Of a DNA stretch of 64,000 nucleotides, positions 16,876 through 25,773 are shown one piece after another. Each line of letters begins with the position of its first letter. Within the stretch, counting starts at the first letter, position 1. Origin of the DNA: Succinivibrio dextrinosolvens (GTDB lineage: Bacteria; Pseudomonadota; Gammaproteobacteria; Enterobacterales; Succinivibrionaceae); assembly GCF_011065405.1 (NCBI RefSeq), contig NZ_CP047056.1:3308747-3372746 (forward strand). The letters are read 5' to 3'. The notes under the pieces were generated by a model. That model had not been told where the DNA came from, searched no databases, and saw only the letters and a program-made list of their open reading frames with translations. The translations under genes were made by a program, and so were the position numbers.

Positions 16876-18501
16876 ATGGTTGATTCCACAAAATTACCAA
16901 AAGCCAAGAATAGTTTTGAAGATATTAGAAAAAAGAATCAGATTTATATAGACCATACAGATTTGATTTATGAATTTGCATATCTTGATGGTGCCAATTT
17001 TCTTTCAAGACCACGTCGCTTTGGAAAGTCACTGCTTGTTTCTACGCTTGAATCTCTTTTTTCTCATGGTACAGAGTTTTTTAAGGGGCTTAAGCTGGAA
17101 AAGCTTTGGAATGAAAGAGAGAACGGCCGAACCTATAAAGTAATACATATTGATTTTTCCTCACTTTCTTTTGAGGATAAAAATGAACTGAATAATCAGA
17201 TTGTTTATGTTCTTGCTGACACTGCAAAACGCGACGGAGTAATTTTTCCGGATGATTATAAAGAACGCAGCGCCGGCCTTAATTTAAAGACTCTGGTCGA
17301 TGCGGCTCCATCTGAATATGTTCTTTTAATTGATGAATATGATTATCCTTTAACTCATTCCCTTGGAAACAAAGTCTTATTTGAATCATACCGACAGTAC
17401 CTACAAGGGTTCTTTGGTGCAATTAAAGCTGTAACCGGTGATATGAGATTCATCTTTATTACTGGAGTAGGACGTTTTGCAAAAACTTCTGTATTCTCCC
17501 AGCTGAACAATCTAAGAGATTTAGGTCTGGAAGCTAAGTTTGCTCCGCTATTGGGATATACAGAAGCTGATATGCATCAGTATTTTGATGATTATGTTGA
17601 GAATGCAGCCAGCATTCTAAATCTCTCAAAAGAAGAGTGTTACGCACAGATAAAGTCTCATTATGACGGCTATAGATTCCATGTCGGCAATGAAAATACT
17701 CTTTATAATCCATGGTCAGTTCTAAATTTCTTATCCTCTCCTGAGAATGGATTTAAAAACTTCTGGTATGAGACCGGAGGAGCTTATCCTACCCTGATTG
17801 CAAACTATATAGAGAATATACAGAATGTTCCGCTTGAGAGCATTCAGAAAATAGAAATTGGAGAGGATGAATTATCAAATTTCTATGATTACTTCACGGT
17901 TACTCCTCTAAGCATTCTTTATCAGTCAGGATATCTGTCGTTAAGAGTCGAAGAAAATGAGCTGGGGGGACAGAGTCTATTTCTGGTTCCTCCTAATCTT
18001 GAGGTAAAATCCTCTTTAACAAAACTGTACTATGTGGTGGTCAGAAAAGATTCCGTTGAGAGTAAAACTATACAGAATATCTCCTCAGCTCTTATTTTAA
18101 ATTTTGAAAAATCAGATTATGAAAAACTTATAAAGACCTTCTCGGCCGCGCTTAATACCTTTGGCTATGATGATCATGAGGCTTTCAAATCAGAACACTA
18201 CTGCAGAGATATCATTTATTTTACTTTGACCTTATCTGGTTTAAATGCTCAGAGAGAAGTAATCAGTGAAAAAGGCAGAGCTGATTTGGTAGTAGAACTA
18301 TCTGATAAACGTTACGTATTTGAGTTTAAGCTTGCAAAAAACAAAGCCGCTGAAAATAAACTGCTAGAAGAAGCAGTTGAACAGATTAAAGATAAGCGTT
18401 ACGGAGAGATTCTACCTCTAAAAGAATTAACCAGAATTGCTGCAGTTATAAGTTCGGATGACAAAGCTGTTATTCAATGGATGCATGTGGATGCAAATTA
18501 A
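16876..18501 (+). CDS. AAA-ATPase-like / DUF1703 (PD-(D/E)XK) protein
   Basis: 541 residues of the AAA-ATPase-like plus DUF1703 family that is expanded in gut anaerobes. The N-terminal P-loop reads RPRRFGKS (45-52), and the Walker B-like motif is LLIDEYDYPLTH. The middle region has FITGVGRFAKTS. The C-terminal nuclease-like core GRADLVVELSDKRYVFEFKLAK carries the D...E-x-K residues. The biological function is not established; nuclease or defence-like roles have been suggested from the fold. It is a close paralogue of the protein at 59183-60802 and a more distant one of 57443-59056. No promoter array like those of the DUF4143 genes is seen upstream. Confidence 0.85.
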   Translation: MVDSTKLPKAKNSFEDIRKKNQIYIDHTDLIYEFAYLDGANFLSRPRRFGKSLLVSTLESLFSHGTEFFKGLKLEKLWNERENGRTYKVIHIDFSSLSFEDKNELNNQIVYVLADTAKRDGVIFPDDYKERSAGLNLKTLVDAAPSEYVLLIDEYDYPLTHSLGNKVLFESYRQYLQGFFGAIKAVTGDMRFIFITGVGRFAKTSVFSQLNNLRDLGLEAKFAPLLGYTEADMHQYFDDYVENAASILNLSKEECYAQIKSHYDGYRFHVGNENTLYNPWSVLNFLSSPENGFKNFWYETGGAYPTLIANYIENIQNVPLESIQKIEIGEDELSNFYDYFTVTPLSILYQSGYLSLRVEENELGGQSLFLVPPNLEVKSSLTKLYYVVVRKDSVESKTIQNISSALILNFEKSDYEKLIKTFSAALNTFGYDDHEAFKSEHYCRDIIYFTLTLSGLNAQREVISEKGRADLVVELSDKRYVFEFKLAKNKAAENKLLEEAVEQIKDKRYGEILPLKELTRIAAVISSDDKAVIQWMHVDAN

Positions 18502-18541
18502 CACAATGTAGGTTGTAGATACATTATTTTTAATTTTACAT

Positions 18542-18569
18542 TTGAAAAAAGTTCTTTTTAGTTTATAAT
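18542..18569 (+). promoter_or_regulatory. rplY promoter
   Basis: TTGAAA (18542-18547) and a perfect TATAAT (18564-18569) are separated by 16 bp. It lies 66 nt before the chosen rplY start and is close to the sigma-70 consensus, as expected for a ribosomal protein gene. Confidence 0.8.
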
Positions 18570-18574
18570 ATCGC

Positions 18575-18620
18575 ACGCTGTGTTTATGGTCGCATTACAC
18601 AGCGTTGTTTAATTTTTTTA
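18575..18620 (+). promoter_or_regulatory. Terminator-like hairpin in the rplY leader
   Basis: The 5' leader of rplY holds a 9-bp perfect stem (ACGCTGTGT / ACACAGCGT, 18575-18583 and 18597-18605) with a 13-nt loop. It is followed by TGTTTAATTTTTTTA just before the ribosome binding site. Its place between promoter and start codon suggests a transcription attenuator or L25-binding leader. Ribosomal protein leaders with autogenous control are common, but a direct match to a described L25 leader was not checked. Confidence 0.65.
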
Positions 18621-18634
18621 TAGGAAACATGAAA

Positions 18635-18919
18635 ATGGCAATTACTCTAGATGCTACTTCACGTACTGACCTAGGAAGAGGTGCGAGCCGCCGCCTACGT
18701 CGTGAGTTCAAGACCCCAGCAATTATCATTGGCCAGGGCAAAGATGCACTTTCAATCTGCTTAGATGAGAAGAAAGTTATTACCGCTGCTTTAAAGGATG
18801 AGTTCTACAACGAAGTTGTAATCAGCCTAAATGGCGAGTCAATAAAGGTTAAGCCTGTTGACATCCAGCGTCACCCAGTTTCAGAGCGTATTTTACACAT
18901 TGATTTCCAGCGTATCTAA
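18635..18919 (+). CDS. rplY: Ribosomal protein L25
   Basis: 5S rRNA-binding protein L25 of the large subunit, in the short single-domain form of gammaproteobacteria (94 residues, as in E. coli). Motifs include LGRGASRRLRREFKTPAII and the C-terminal VDIQRHPVSERILHIDF. The ATG at 18635 is chosen because AGGA at 18622 is 9 nt away and the protein then starts MAITLDATSR. The ATG at 18629 and an upstream TTG at 18605 fit less well. It is monocistronic, with its own promoter, a leader hairpin and a strong terminator. Confidence 0.95.
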   Translation: MAITLDATSRTDLGRGASRRLRREFKTPAIIIGQGKDALSICLDEKKVITAALKDEFYNEVVISLNGESIKVKPVDIQRHPVSERILHIDFQRI

Positions 18920-18948
18920 TTTTTTGGAAATTTAGTAAAAAATACAAG

Positions 18949-18979
18949 AGCCATTCTTGAAAAAAGAGTGGCTTTTTTC
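18949..18979 (+). terminator. rplY terminator
   Basis: The 10-bp stem AGCCATTCTT / AAGAGTGGCT (one wobble) is followed by a run of six T residues. Confidence 0.9.
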
Positions 18980-19037
18980 TTATATTATTATTTGTTTTTG
19001 ACTTGTTGTTGCAAAAGCTTTACTAGGAAAAAATTTA

Positions 19038-19889
19038 ATGGAAGATACTCCAGTTTTAGGTCATATGATTGACCTTAGGGTTGTGGATATAACCGATCAG
19101 GGCGCATTCGTTGATGCCGGTACCTATGGTGATCTGTTTGTCCCAAACAAGCAGCTTCCAGATGAGCTTGAAATCGGGAATCTTTTAAGAGTCTTTTTGT
19201 ATAAGGATTCCGGCAGAGTTTTAGCAACAGCAAGACATCCATATCTTGAGTGCGGAATGTGCGGCAGACTTACTGTTACCTCAATTGACTGCGGTACTGT
19301 TTACATGGACTTAGGTATTCCTAAGGAACTGGTTGTCCCTGTTTCAGAGCAGCGTTCTGCCTTTGAAGTCGGTCAGTCTGTGCTGATTTATGTAACTATT
19401 GATGAGCAGGGCAGACTTTTTGGTACCCAGCGTTTCAATAAATATATCAGAGACAACAGTAAACCAGGTGAGTTTAAGGTTGGTCAGCGTGTGACAGCGG
19501 TAGCTGTATCTCATACACCTTTAGGCTTCAGAACTGTTATCAATGATTCTGTTTATGGTCTTATTTATAAGAATGAGCTAAAAAGTCCAATCAGAATCGG
19601 TAAAAGAACTGATGCCTACATCACTAAGATAAGAGATGACGGCAGACTTGATGTTTCTCTGCAGGAACCAGGTCTTTCCGGTATTGAGCATGCAGCCAAG
19701 ACACTTTTACATATCCTGAATAACTCAAATGGTTTTATTGCCTTTAATGACAAGTCAGACCCTCAGGATATTGAAGACTATCTTCACATGTCTAAAGGAA
19801 AATTTAAAAAGGCAATCGGATCCCTGTATAAACAGCGTCTGATTGAAATTACTGATGACGGGATCAGACTTGTTTCTAAGGATAAGTAA
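19038..19889 (+). CDS. cvfB: S1-domain RNA-binding protein, CvfB/YitL family
   Basis: 283 residues with several S1-like OB folds (first around 5-62, others around 70-130 and 145-215) and a C-terminal winged-helix part with YLHMSKGKFKKAIGSLYKQRLIEI. This is the plan of CvfB/YitL proteins, which bind RNA; CvfB was named for virulence gene control in Staphylococcus, while its role in proteobacteria is not well defined. AGGAAAAAATTTA precedes the ATG. It begins a run of plus-strand genes (cvfB, sohB, topA) spaced by 20 nt or less. Confidence 0.85.
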   Translation: MEDTPVLGHMIDLRVVDITDQGAFVDAGTYGDLFVPNKQLPDELEIGNLLRVFLYKDSGRVLATARHPYLECGMCGRLTVTSIDCGTVYMDLGIPKELVVPVSEQRSAFEVGQSVLIYVTIDEQGRLFGTQRFNKYIRDNSKPGEFKVGQRVTAVAVSHTPLGFRTVINDSVYGLIYKNELKSPIRIGKRTDAYITKIRDDGRLDVSLQEPGLSGIEHAAKTLLHILNNSNGFIAFNDKSDPQDIEDYLHMSKGKFKKAIGSLYKQRLIEITDDGIRLVSKDK

Positions 19890-19908
19890 CTTCGTTTAAG
19901 GTTTTGTT

Positions 19909-21027
19909 ATGGAATTTTTGTTTGAATTCGGTCTTTTTGCAGGAAAATTTATCTTTGGCGCAGTCTGTATCGTTATAGCGCTTGTCTGTGTTCTTATGGC
20001 TGTAAAGGCGGCCAAAGGCGAGATGGATGAGAAAAAGGAAAAACTCAAGTTCACCGATCTTATGGTGGAGGCTGAAGAACGTAAAGACAGTATTGAGGAT
20101 GCTGTATTAAGATTCGATGCTAACAAAGATGAAAAAACTCTGAAAAAAGAGCTTAAGCTGAAATCAAAGAACAGGAATAAGTCTGAAGAAGCTCATAAAA
20201 AAGAGCGAGCAGAAAAGATTAAGAAAGCAAAGGATGAAGGCAGATTTTGTCCTAAGAGAATTTTTGTACTAGACTTTGAAGGTGATACACATGCAAGTGC
20301 ATCTCACGATCTGCGCCTGAAGGTCAATGCTATTCTGGATATTGCAACCGCTGAGGATGAGGTAATTGTAAATCTGGATTCTCCTGGCGGAGTTGTGAAT
20401 GGCTATGGTTTCTGTTCTTCAATTCTTGAAAGAATCAGGAAAAAAGGCATTCACCTTACTGTCTGTGTTGACAATGTTGCAGCCTCAGGTGGATATCTGA
20501 TGAGCTGTGTTGCCGACAAGATTGTAGCTGCACCTTTTGCATATGTCGGTTCTATCGGAGTTGTGGCCAATATTCCTAATTTCAACAAGGTATTAAAGAA
20601 ACACGATGTTGATTATGAGCAGGTTACTGCCGGCAAGTACAAGCGAACCCTTACTATGTTCGGTGAGAATACCGAAGAGGGCAGAGCTAAGTTCAAGGCT
20701 GAAATGGAAGCAATTCATTTCCGTTTTAAGGAGATTGTTTCTAAGTACAGACCTAAGCTTAATATCGAGGAGATCGCAACCGGTGAATTCTGGCTTGGTA
20801 AGGATGCTTTAGAGCGTGGCTTGGTTGATGAATTAAACACTTTTGATGCATACTTGCAAAATAGCCTAGAATTTACACAGGATTGTGCTATAAAGATTAG
20901 CATAGAACGAAAAGAGAAAAAGTCACTTAAAGATCTATTAGGAAAGTTCTTTAGTGCTAAAACCTGGACCAGAGCTGTAAAGGAAGAAGTAGCTCAGTCC
21001 GTTAATAATGCAACCCCTTACAGATAA
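19909..21027 (+). CDS. sohB: Inner-membrane serine protease SohB (S49)
   Basis: 372 residues. The N-terminal membrane span (about 7-28) is followed by a charged linker rich in Lys and Glu, then a signal-peptide-peptidase A type (S49) domain. The nucleophile is the Ser of ASGGYLMSC and the general base the Lys of TAGKYKRTL, both present. SohB acts at the periplasmic face of the inner membrane; when overproduced in E. coli it can compensate for loss of DegP. An AAGG motif precedes the start 20 nt after cvfB. Many gammaproteobacteria have sohB next to topA, as here. Confidence 0.92.
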   Translation: MEFLFEFGLFAGKFIFGAVCIVIALVCVLMAVKAAKGEMDEKKEKLKFTDLMVEAEERKDSIEDAVLRFDANKDEKTLKKELKLKSKNRNKSEEAHKKERAEKIKKAKDEGRFCPKRIFVLDFEGDTHASASHDLRLKVNAILDIATAEDEVIVNLDSPGGVVNGYGFCSSILERIRKKGIHLTVCVDNVAASGGYLMSCVADKIVAAPFAYVGSIGVVANIPNFNKVLKKHDVDYEQVTAGKYKRTLTMFGENTEEGRAKFKAEMEAIHFRFKEIVSKYRPKLNIEEIATGEFWLGKDALERGLVDELNTFDAYLQNSLEFTQDCAIKISIERKEKKSLKDLLGKFFSAKTWTRAVKEEVAQSVNNATPYR

Positions 21028-21046
21028 TAGAATTACGAGAATAAAC

Positions 21047-23779
21047 ATGGGTAAGTCTTTAGTTATTGTAGAGTCACCATCCAAGGCAACAATTATTAAC
21101 CGTTATTTAGGTGATGATTATGTTGTAAAGGCCAGTGTCGGTCATATTAGAGACCTTGCCACTGCTGCAAGTACCGAGAAGAGCGACAAAAGCAAAACAA
21201 AGACTGACAAGGCTCATAAGCTGACTAAGGATGAGATTTTAGCCCGCAGTATGGGCGTTGATCCAAAGAATGGCTGGAAGGCAAATTATGCAATTATGCC
21301 TGACAAGCAGAAGGTTGTAGCTGAACTAAAAAAACTTGCCAAGGACGCTGATAAAGTCTACCTCGCAACCGATTTGGATAGAGAGGGAGAGGCTATTGCA
21401 TGGCACTTAAAGGAAGTTTTAGGCGGAGATGACGACAAGTATCTGCGAGTAAAGTATCCTGAAATTACCAAGGCAGCTATTCATAAAGCCTTTGAGAATC
21501 CTGGCCGTGTAAACATGAACCTGGTTAATGCGCAGCAGACCAGAAGATTTTTGGATCGTGTCGTTGGCTTTATGGTGTCTCCTCTACTGTGGAAGAAGGT
21601 TGCAAGAGGTCTTAGTGCCGGTCGCGTTCAGTCCGTTGCCGTAGAGCTTATTGTGGATAAGGAAAGAGAAATCAAGGCCTTTATCCCTGAGGAATACTGG
21701 AATATCGATTCTGTTGTGATGAACTCTGCCAATCAGGAATTAAAGCTTGCCTTGCATTCAAAGGATGGACATAAGTTCGATATCCATAACAAGGATGAGG
21801 CTGATGCAGTAGTTTCTGCCTTATCCAAGTCAGACTTTATTGTTGATAAGATTGAAACCAAGAAAGGTTCTCAGAAACCTCTGCCACCATTTACCACTTC
21901 AACTCTGCAGCAGGTTGCCAATCAGAGATTGGGCTTCTCTGTAAAACGCACTATGATTGTGGCTCAGAGACTTTATGAGCAGGGTCTTATCACCTATATG
22001 CGTACTGACAGTGTTAATCTGTCAGATGAGGCAATTGCAGCTGCAAGAGATATTGTATCCCGTAATTTCGGTGATAAGTATATTCCACCAAAGCCTAATT
22101 ACTACAAGTCTAAAGAGTCAGCTCAGGAAGCTCATGAGGCTATCAGACCATCTCATCCTCTAGATCCGCTTCCATCCTCTGTTGATAAGGATGGTCAGAG
22201 ACTTTTTGAACTGATTAAAGCCAGATATCTTGCCTCTCAGATGACCGCTCAGGAATACAATACCACCAGCGTCAGTGTGAGTGCCGGTGACTATGGATTT
22301 AAGGCCTCAGGCAAACAGATTACCTTTGATGGTTTCAAGCGAGTTTATAACTTTAACAAGAACGAGGAAGTTATTCTGCCTGAGCTTGCAGAAGGAGAAA
22401 AGCTTAAGGTTTGTGAAATTCTGCCTTCTCAGCACTTCACCCAGCCTCCATCACGCTTCTCTGAAGCTTCTTTGGTTAAAGAGCTTGAAAAGGATGGTAT
22501 CGGCAGACCTTCAACCTATGCCTCTATTATTTCCACAATTCAGGAACGTGGTTATGTAACCATTTCTCACGGTCGTTTCTATGCTGAGAGAATGGGCGAG
22601 ATTGTAACAGATCGTCTGAGATACTCTTTTAAAGATCTGATGGACAAGAATTTCACCGCCTCCATGGAAGATTCCTTAGATGAGATTGCCGAGGGTAATC
22701 TTGACTGGATTCAGAGTCTGGACAAATTCTATAAGAATTTTGAAGGGGAACTTTCAAAGGCAAATCAGTCCTTTGCAGAAGGCGGTATGCCAGAGAATTC
22801 CCCTCTTGAGATCAAGGAAATGCTCTGTCCTGAGTGCAAGAAGTATCATATGGCTGTACAGTCAGGAAAGACCGGTATGTTCTTAAGCTGTCTTGGCTAC
22901 TATGATAAGGATGTTAAATCAACAGACCGCTGCCACAAGACTCTGAACTTAAGAGCCATCGATCAGGCTGCCTTAAGCACCTCAAATATCTCTGAGGAAG
23001 AAGAGGCTCAGATCCTGCGCTCAAGACCTCGCTGTCCTAAGTGTCACAGTGTAATGGATACCTACATCATTGACGAGTCACATAAGCTGCATCTGTGTTC
23101 AACTCCTAACTGTGGCGGTTATCTGTTTGAGACTGGCAAGTTTGACTCAGAGATAGAGAAAGGACCGGAGATCCCTTGTGAGAAGTGTGGACATACCATG
23201 ATCTTAAAGGAAGGTCGTTTTGGTAAGTACATGGCATGTACCAACAAGGAATGCGGAAATACCAGAAAGATCTTAAAGAATGGTCAGGTTGCACCACCTC
23301 GAGAGGATGCCGTTGATTTACCAGATCTTCCATGCAAGGCAGCTGGTTCTCATTATGTATTAAGAGACGGTGCCGCCGGTATCTTCCTGGCTGCTCACAA
23401 TTTCCCTAAGGTACGAGAGACCCGTCCTCCAAAGATTGTTGAACTTAAGAAATACAGAGATAAGATTTCTCCAAAGTTCTACTATCTTGCTGATGCTCCT
23501 GCCCATGATCCTGAGGGCAATGAGACCGAGGTTCGTTTCAGTCGTAAGACTAAGAAACAGTATATTGTTTCTGTCAAGGATGAAAAACAGACCAAGTATG
23601 TAGCTTTCTACAACGAGGAGAAGAGAGTATGGGAAGAGCAGGAGGCTGCTAAGACCACCTCAAGGAAGACTGCAGCAAAGAGCACAGAAAAGTCCTCAGA
23701 AAAGGCCTCTGCCAAGAAGGCTACTGCAAAGAAGTCAACTGCTAAGAAGGCTTCTTCTAAGATGACTGCAGCCAAGTAG
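21047..23779 (+). CDS. topA: DNA topoisomerase I
   Basis: Type IA topoisomerase that relaxes negative supercoils, 910 residues from the ATG at 21047 (GKSLVIVESPSKA). An earlier in-frame ATG at 21008 overlaps sohB and adds residues not expected in the family. The Toprim domain contains TDLDREGEAIAWHL, and the active-site Tyr is in LITYMRTDSVNLS. Three zinc-ribbon segments follow (CPECKK, CPKCHS and CEKCGH). The last 45 residues form a Lys/Ala/Ser/Thr-rich tail (repeats such as KKATAKKSTAKK) that resembles histone H1. Such basic tails are known in some bacterial TopA proteins and assist DNA binding; it is unusual enough here to note. Confidence 0.96.
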   Translation: MGKSLVIVESPSKATIINRYLGDDYVVKASVGHIRDLATAASTEKSDKSKTKTDKAHKLTKDEILARSMGVDPKNGWKANYAIMPDKQKVVAELKKLAKDADKVYLATDLDREGEAIAWHLKEVLGGDDDKYLRVKYPEITKAAIHKAFENPGRVNMNLVNAQQTRRFLDRVVGFMVSPLLWKKVARGLSAGRVQSVAVELIVDKEREIKAFIPEEYWNIDSVVMNSANQELKLALHSKDGHKFDIHNKDEADAVVSALSKSDFIVDKIETKKGSQKPLPPFTTSTLQQVANQRLGFSVKRTMIVAQRLYEQGLITYMRTDSVNLSDEAIAAARDIVSRNFGDKYIPPKPNYYKSKESAQEAHEAIRPSHPLDPLPSSVDKDGQRLFELIKARYLASQMTAQEYNTTSVSVSAGDYGFKASGKQITFDGFKRVYNFNKNEEVILPELAEGEKLKVCEILPSQHFTQPPSRFSEASLVKELEKDGIGRPSTYASIISTIQERGYVTISHGRFYAERMGEIVTDRLRYSFKDLMDKNFTASMEDSLDEIAEGNLDWIQSLDKFYKNFEGELSKANQSFAEGGMPENSPLEIKEMLCPECKKYHMAVQSGKTGMFLSCLGYYDKDVKSTDRCHKTLNLRAIDQAALSTSNISEEEEAQILRSRPRCPKCHSVMDTYIIDESHKLHLCSTPNCGGYLFETGKFDSEIEKGPEIPCEKCGHTMILKEGRFGKYMACTNKECGNTRKILKNGQVAPPREDAVDLPDLPCKAAGSHYVLRDGAAGIFLAAHNFPKVRETRPPKIVELKKYRDKISPKFYYLADAPAHDPEGNETEVRFSRKTKKQYIVSVKDEKQTKYVAFYNEEKRVWEEQEAAKTTSRKTAAKSTEKSSEKASAKKATAKKSTAKKASSKMTAAK

Positions 23780-23804
23780 CTCCTAATCTAAAACAATTCT
23801 GTAA

Positions 23805-23853
23805 ATCTGTCACTTCGTTTGAAGATTCCTGATACAAGTGACGGATTTTTTTG
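23805..23853 (+). terminator. topA terminator
   Basis: The 11-bp stem ATCTGTCACTT / AAGTGACGGAT (one wobble) with a 20-nt loop is followed by seven T residues. The remainder of the gap up to 24063 is AT-rich, with no gene seen. Confidence 0.85.
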
Positions 23854-24063
23854 TGATAACTATTTGATAATTTTGCTGGATGTTCTATAACTATATTCAG
23901 TTGTTTTCGGCATCAATAACGTTAATCAGGTTTCTTTTTTTTGTTATTCATACCGCTTTTGAAATATTTTTTATAAAAAATAGTGAAATTTCAAAACACT
24001 AATTTAAACTTAAAAGAGTACAATGTGTGCTTCTGTTTTAATTGCTACTTTTAGGATCATACT

Positions 24064-25665
24064 ATGTTTAGTAAATTAAATGTCAAAGCCAAGCTGATTA
24101 TTGCCTTTTTTACAGTGATTCTCTTTACTCTGGGAATTGCTGTGACCGGTATTATTGTCCAGCTTAATAACAATAAGGTAATTAAGGATGTAAATTTTAT
24201 CCTTGGTACCCGTCATGAGCGTATTGATAGAGTTTTTAAAGCTGTTGTTGCTCTTGATAATATTGCCTATGAGTTTTCTGCAGATACAGGCTCCTATACA
24301 GCTGATAAGGCTAAGAAATTTACTGATCTTGGCAGTGAGCTGCTTGATGCTACAGGCCAGCTTGCAGGAACCAATAATCCTAAAGAAACCAATGATATCA
24401 AAGCTAATTCTGCAAGGTATGTTCAGAATATTCCTCTTTTCCTGGCAGCTGTAAGAAATGGAGAACAGGAAAAGGCAGAGTCAATTTATAAGGATGTTTT
24501 GTCTGCCTGTTACGATGTCGTTCAGTCTTTAAGCCATAAAATCGGTGAAAGACAGATTAAACAGGCAAAGGATGTAGTGGCTGAGAATGATTCTGACGGG
24601 CCACTGATTTTTACTATAGTTCTATCTGTTATAGCGGTTATTGCCGCAACTGTAATTGCCCTGATGTTTGCTAACAGTATTGTTGCAATTCTTACAAAGG
24701 CTGTAACTGCAGCCGAGGAAATCGCTCAGGGTAATCTTACTCATGAGATTAAACACTCCAGACGTGATGAGTTTGGTCATCTTTTATCTTCTCTTGAGAA
24801 AATGCGTGAAGAGTGGAGAGTCCTGGTAGGTTCAATCAAGTCTACAACCAGAGATGTTGAGGATAATGTTCAGCACATCAGCAGAATTACCGATAACATC
24901 AATACCAAGGCTCAGGAAGCAGAGAATCGCTCTCTGACTGTGGCTGCAGCTTCAAATGAGATGGTTTCAACCACCGGTGATATCGCCAATAACTGCGAGA
25001 CCGCTGCATCCAATGCCAAGCAGGCAAACAATACTACAGCTGAAGGTGTTGCTGCTGTTGAAGATACAATCAATGGCATTCAGATGCAGGTGGAGAATTC
25101 TCGTCGTGATGCTGACTATATCCACGCTCTGGTAGAGCAGGCTGATAATGTTGGTACTATCGTTAACACTATTGACGATATTGCCTCTCAGACCAATCTG
25201 CTGGCTCTTAATGCCGCAATTGAAGCTGCCCGTGCAGGTGAAGCCGGCAAGGGCTTCGCTGTGGTAGCTGATGAAGTTCGTGCACTTGCCTCCCGTACCT
25301 CCAAGTCTACTCAGGAAATTACCAAGATGGTTACTCAGATTCAGTCCGATGCCAATACTGCAAATGAATCAATGACTGCCAGTCTGAATCGTATGAATGA
25401 ACTTGCTGAGAAGACTACCACCGTTAACAGTCTATTGCAGTCAATCATGGATCAGGTAGGCGGTGTAACCTCTCAGATTACTCAGATTGCTACAGCAGCT
25501 GAAGAGCAGACCACTGCTACCTCTGAGATTTCTACCAATATGCAGGGCATTACCGATATTTCTCAGAGTTTCTCTAATGAAGTTAGAAATGCAAATGTTG
25601 AAGTCAACAAGAGTATTGAGCTGCTAGAAGAACTGGTTCACAAGGTTGAAAGTATCAGAATCTAG
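24064..25665 (+). CDS. Methyl-accepting chemotaxis protein
   Basis: Chemoreceptor of 533 residues. One membrane span lies at about 11-33, a periplasmic four-helix-type sensor domain at about 34-180 and a second span at about 182-203. A HAMP segment follows ([20 protein letters not shown]), then a long cytoplasmic signalling coiled coil. The hairpin tip has the conserved [20 protein letters not shown] and [13 protein letters not shown], which bind CheA and CheW. No C-terminal NWETF-type CheR tether is present. The ligand is unknown. It is monocistronic: AGGAT lies 7 nt before the ATG and a hairpin terminator follows. No chemotaxis or flagellar genes are nearby. Confidence 0.93.
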   Translation: MFSKLNVKAKLIIAFFTVILFTLGIAVTGIIVQLNNNKVIKDVNFILGTRHERIDRVFKAVVALDNIAYEFSADTGSYTADKAKKFTDLGSELLDATGQLAGTNNPKETNDIKANSARYVQNIPLFLAAVRNGEQEKAESIYKDVLSACYDVVQSLSHKIGERQIKQAKDVVAENDSDGPLIFTIVLSVIAVIAATVIALMFANSIVAILTKAVTAAEEIAQGNLTHEIKHSRRDEFGHLLSSLEKMREEWRVLVGSIKSTTRDVEDNVQHISRITDNINTKAQEAENRSLTVAAASNEMVSTTGDIANNCETAASNAKQANNTTAEGVAAVEDTINGIQMQVENSRRDADYIHALVEQADNVGTIVNTIDDIASQTNLLALNAAIEAARAGEAGKGFAVVADEVRALASRTSKSTQEITKMVTQIQSDANTANESMTASLNRMNELAEKTTTVNSLLQSIMDQVGGVTSQITQIATAAEEQTTATSEISTNMQGITDISQSFSNEVRNANVEVNKSIELLEELVHKVESIRI

Positions 25666-25694
25666 TTCCGACGTTTAAGCTTCTATGATGAATT

Positions 25695-25727
25695 AAGCCA
25701 TTGTCTAAAATGATAATGGCTTTTTAG
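25695..25727. terminator. Terminator between convergent genes
   Basis: The 11-bp stem AAGCCATTGTC / GATAATGGCTT (one wobble) with a 6-nt loop is followed by TTTAGTTTT on the plus strand. It serves the chemoreceptor gene. Confidence 0.85.
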
Positions 25728-25773
25728 TTTTGCCAGATGTGAGGAGTCTTATAACTGCCAGAAGATATTCTTG

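Noticed and set aside
21008-21046. topA start at 21008
   Set aside because: It lies inside the sohB end and adds 13 residues before the universally conserved GKSLVIVESPSKA start.
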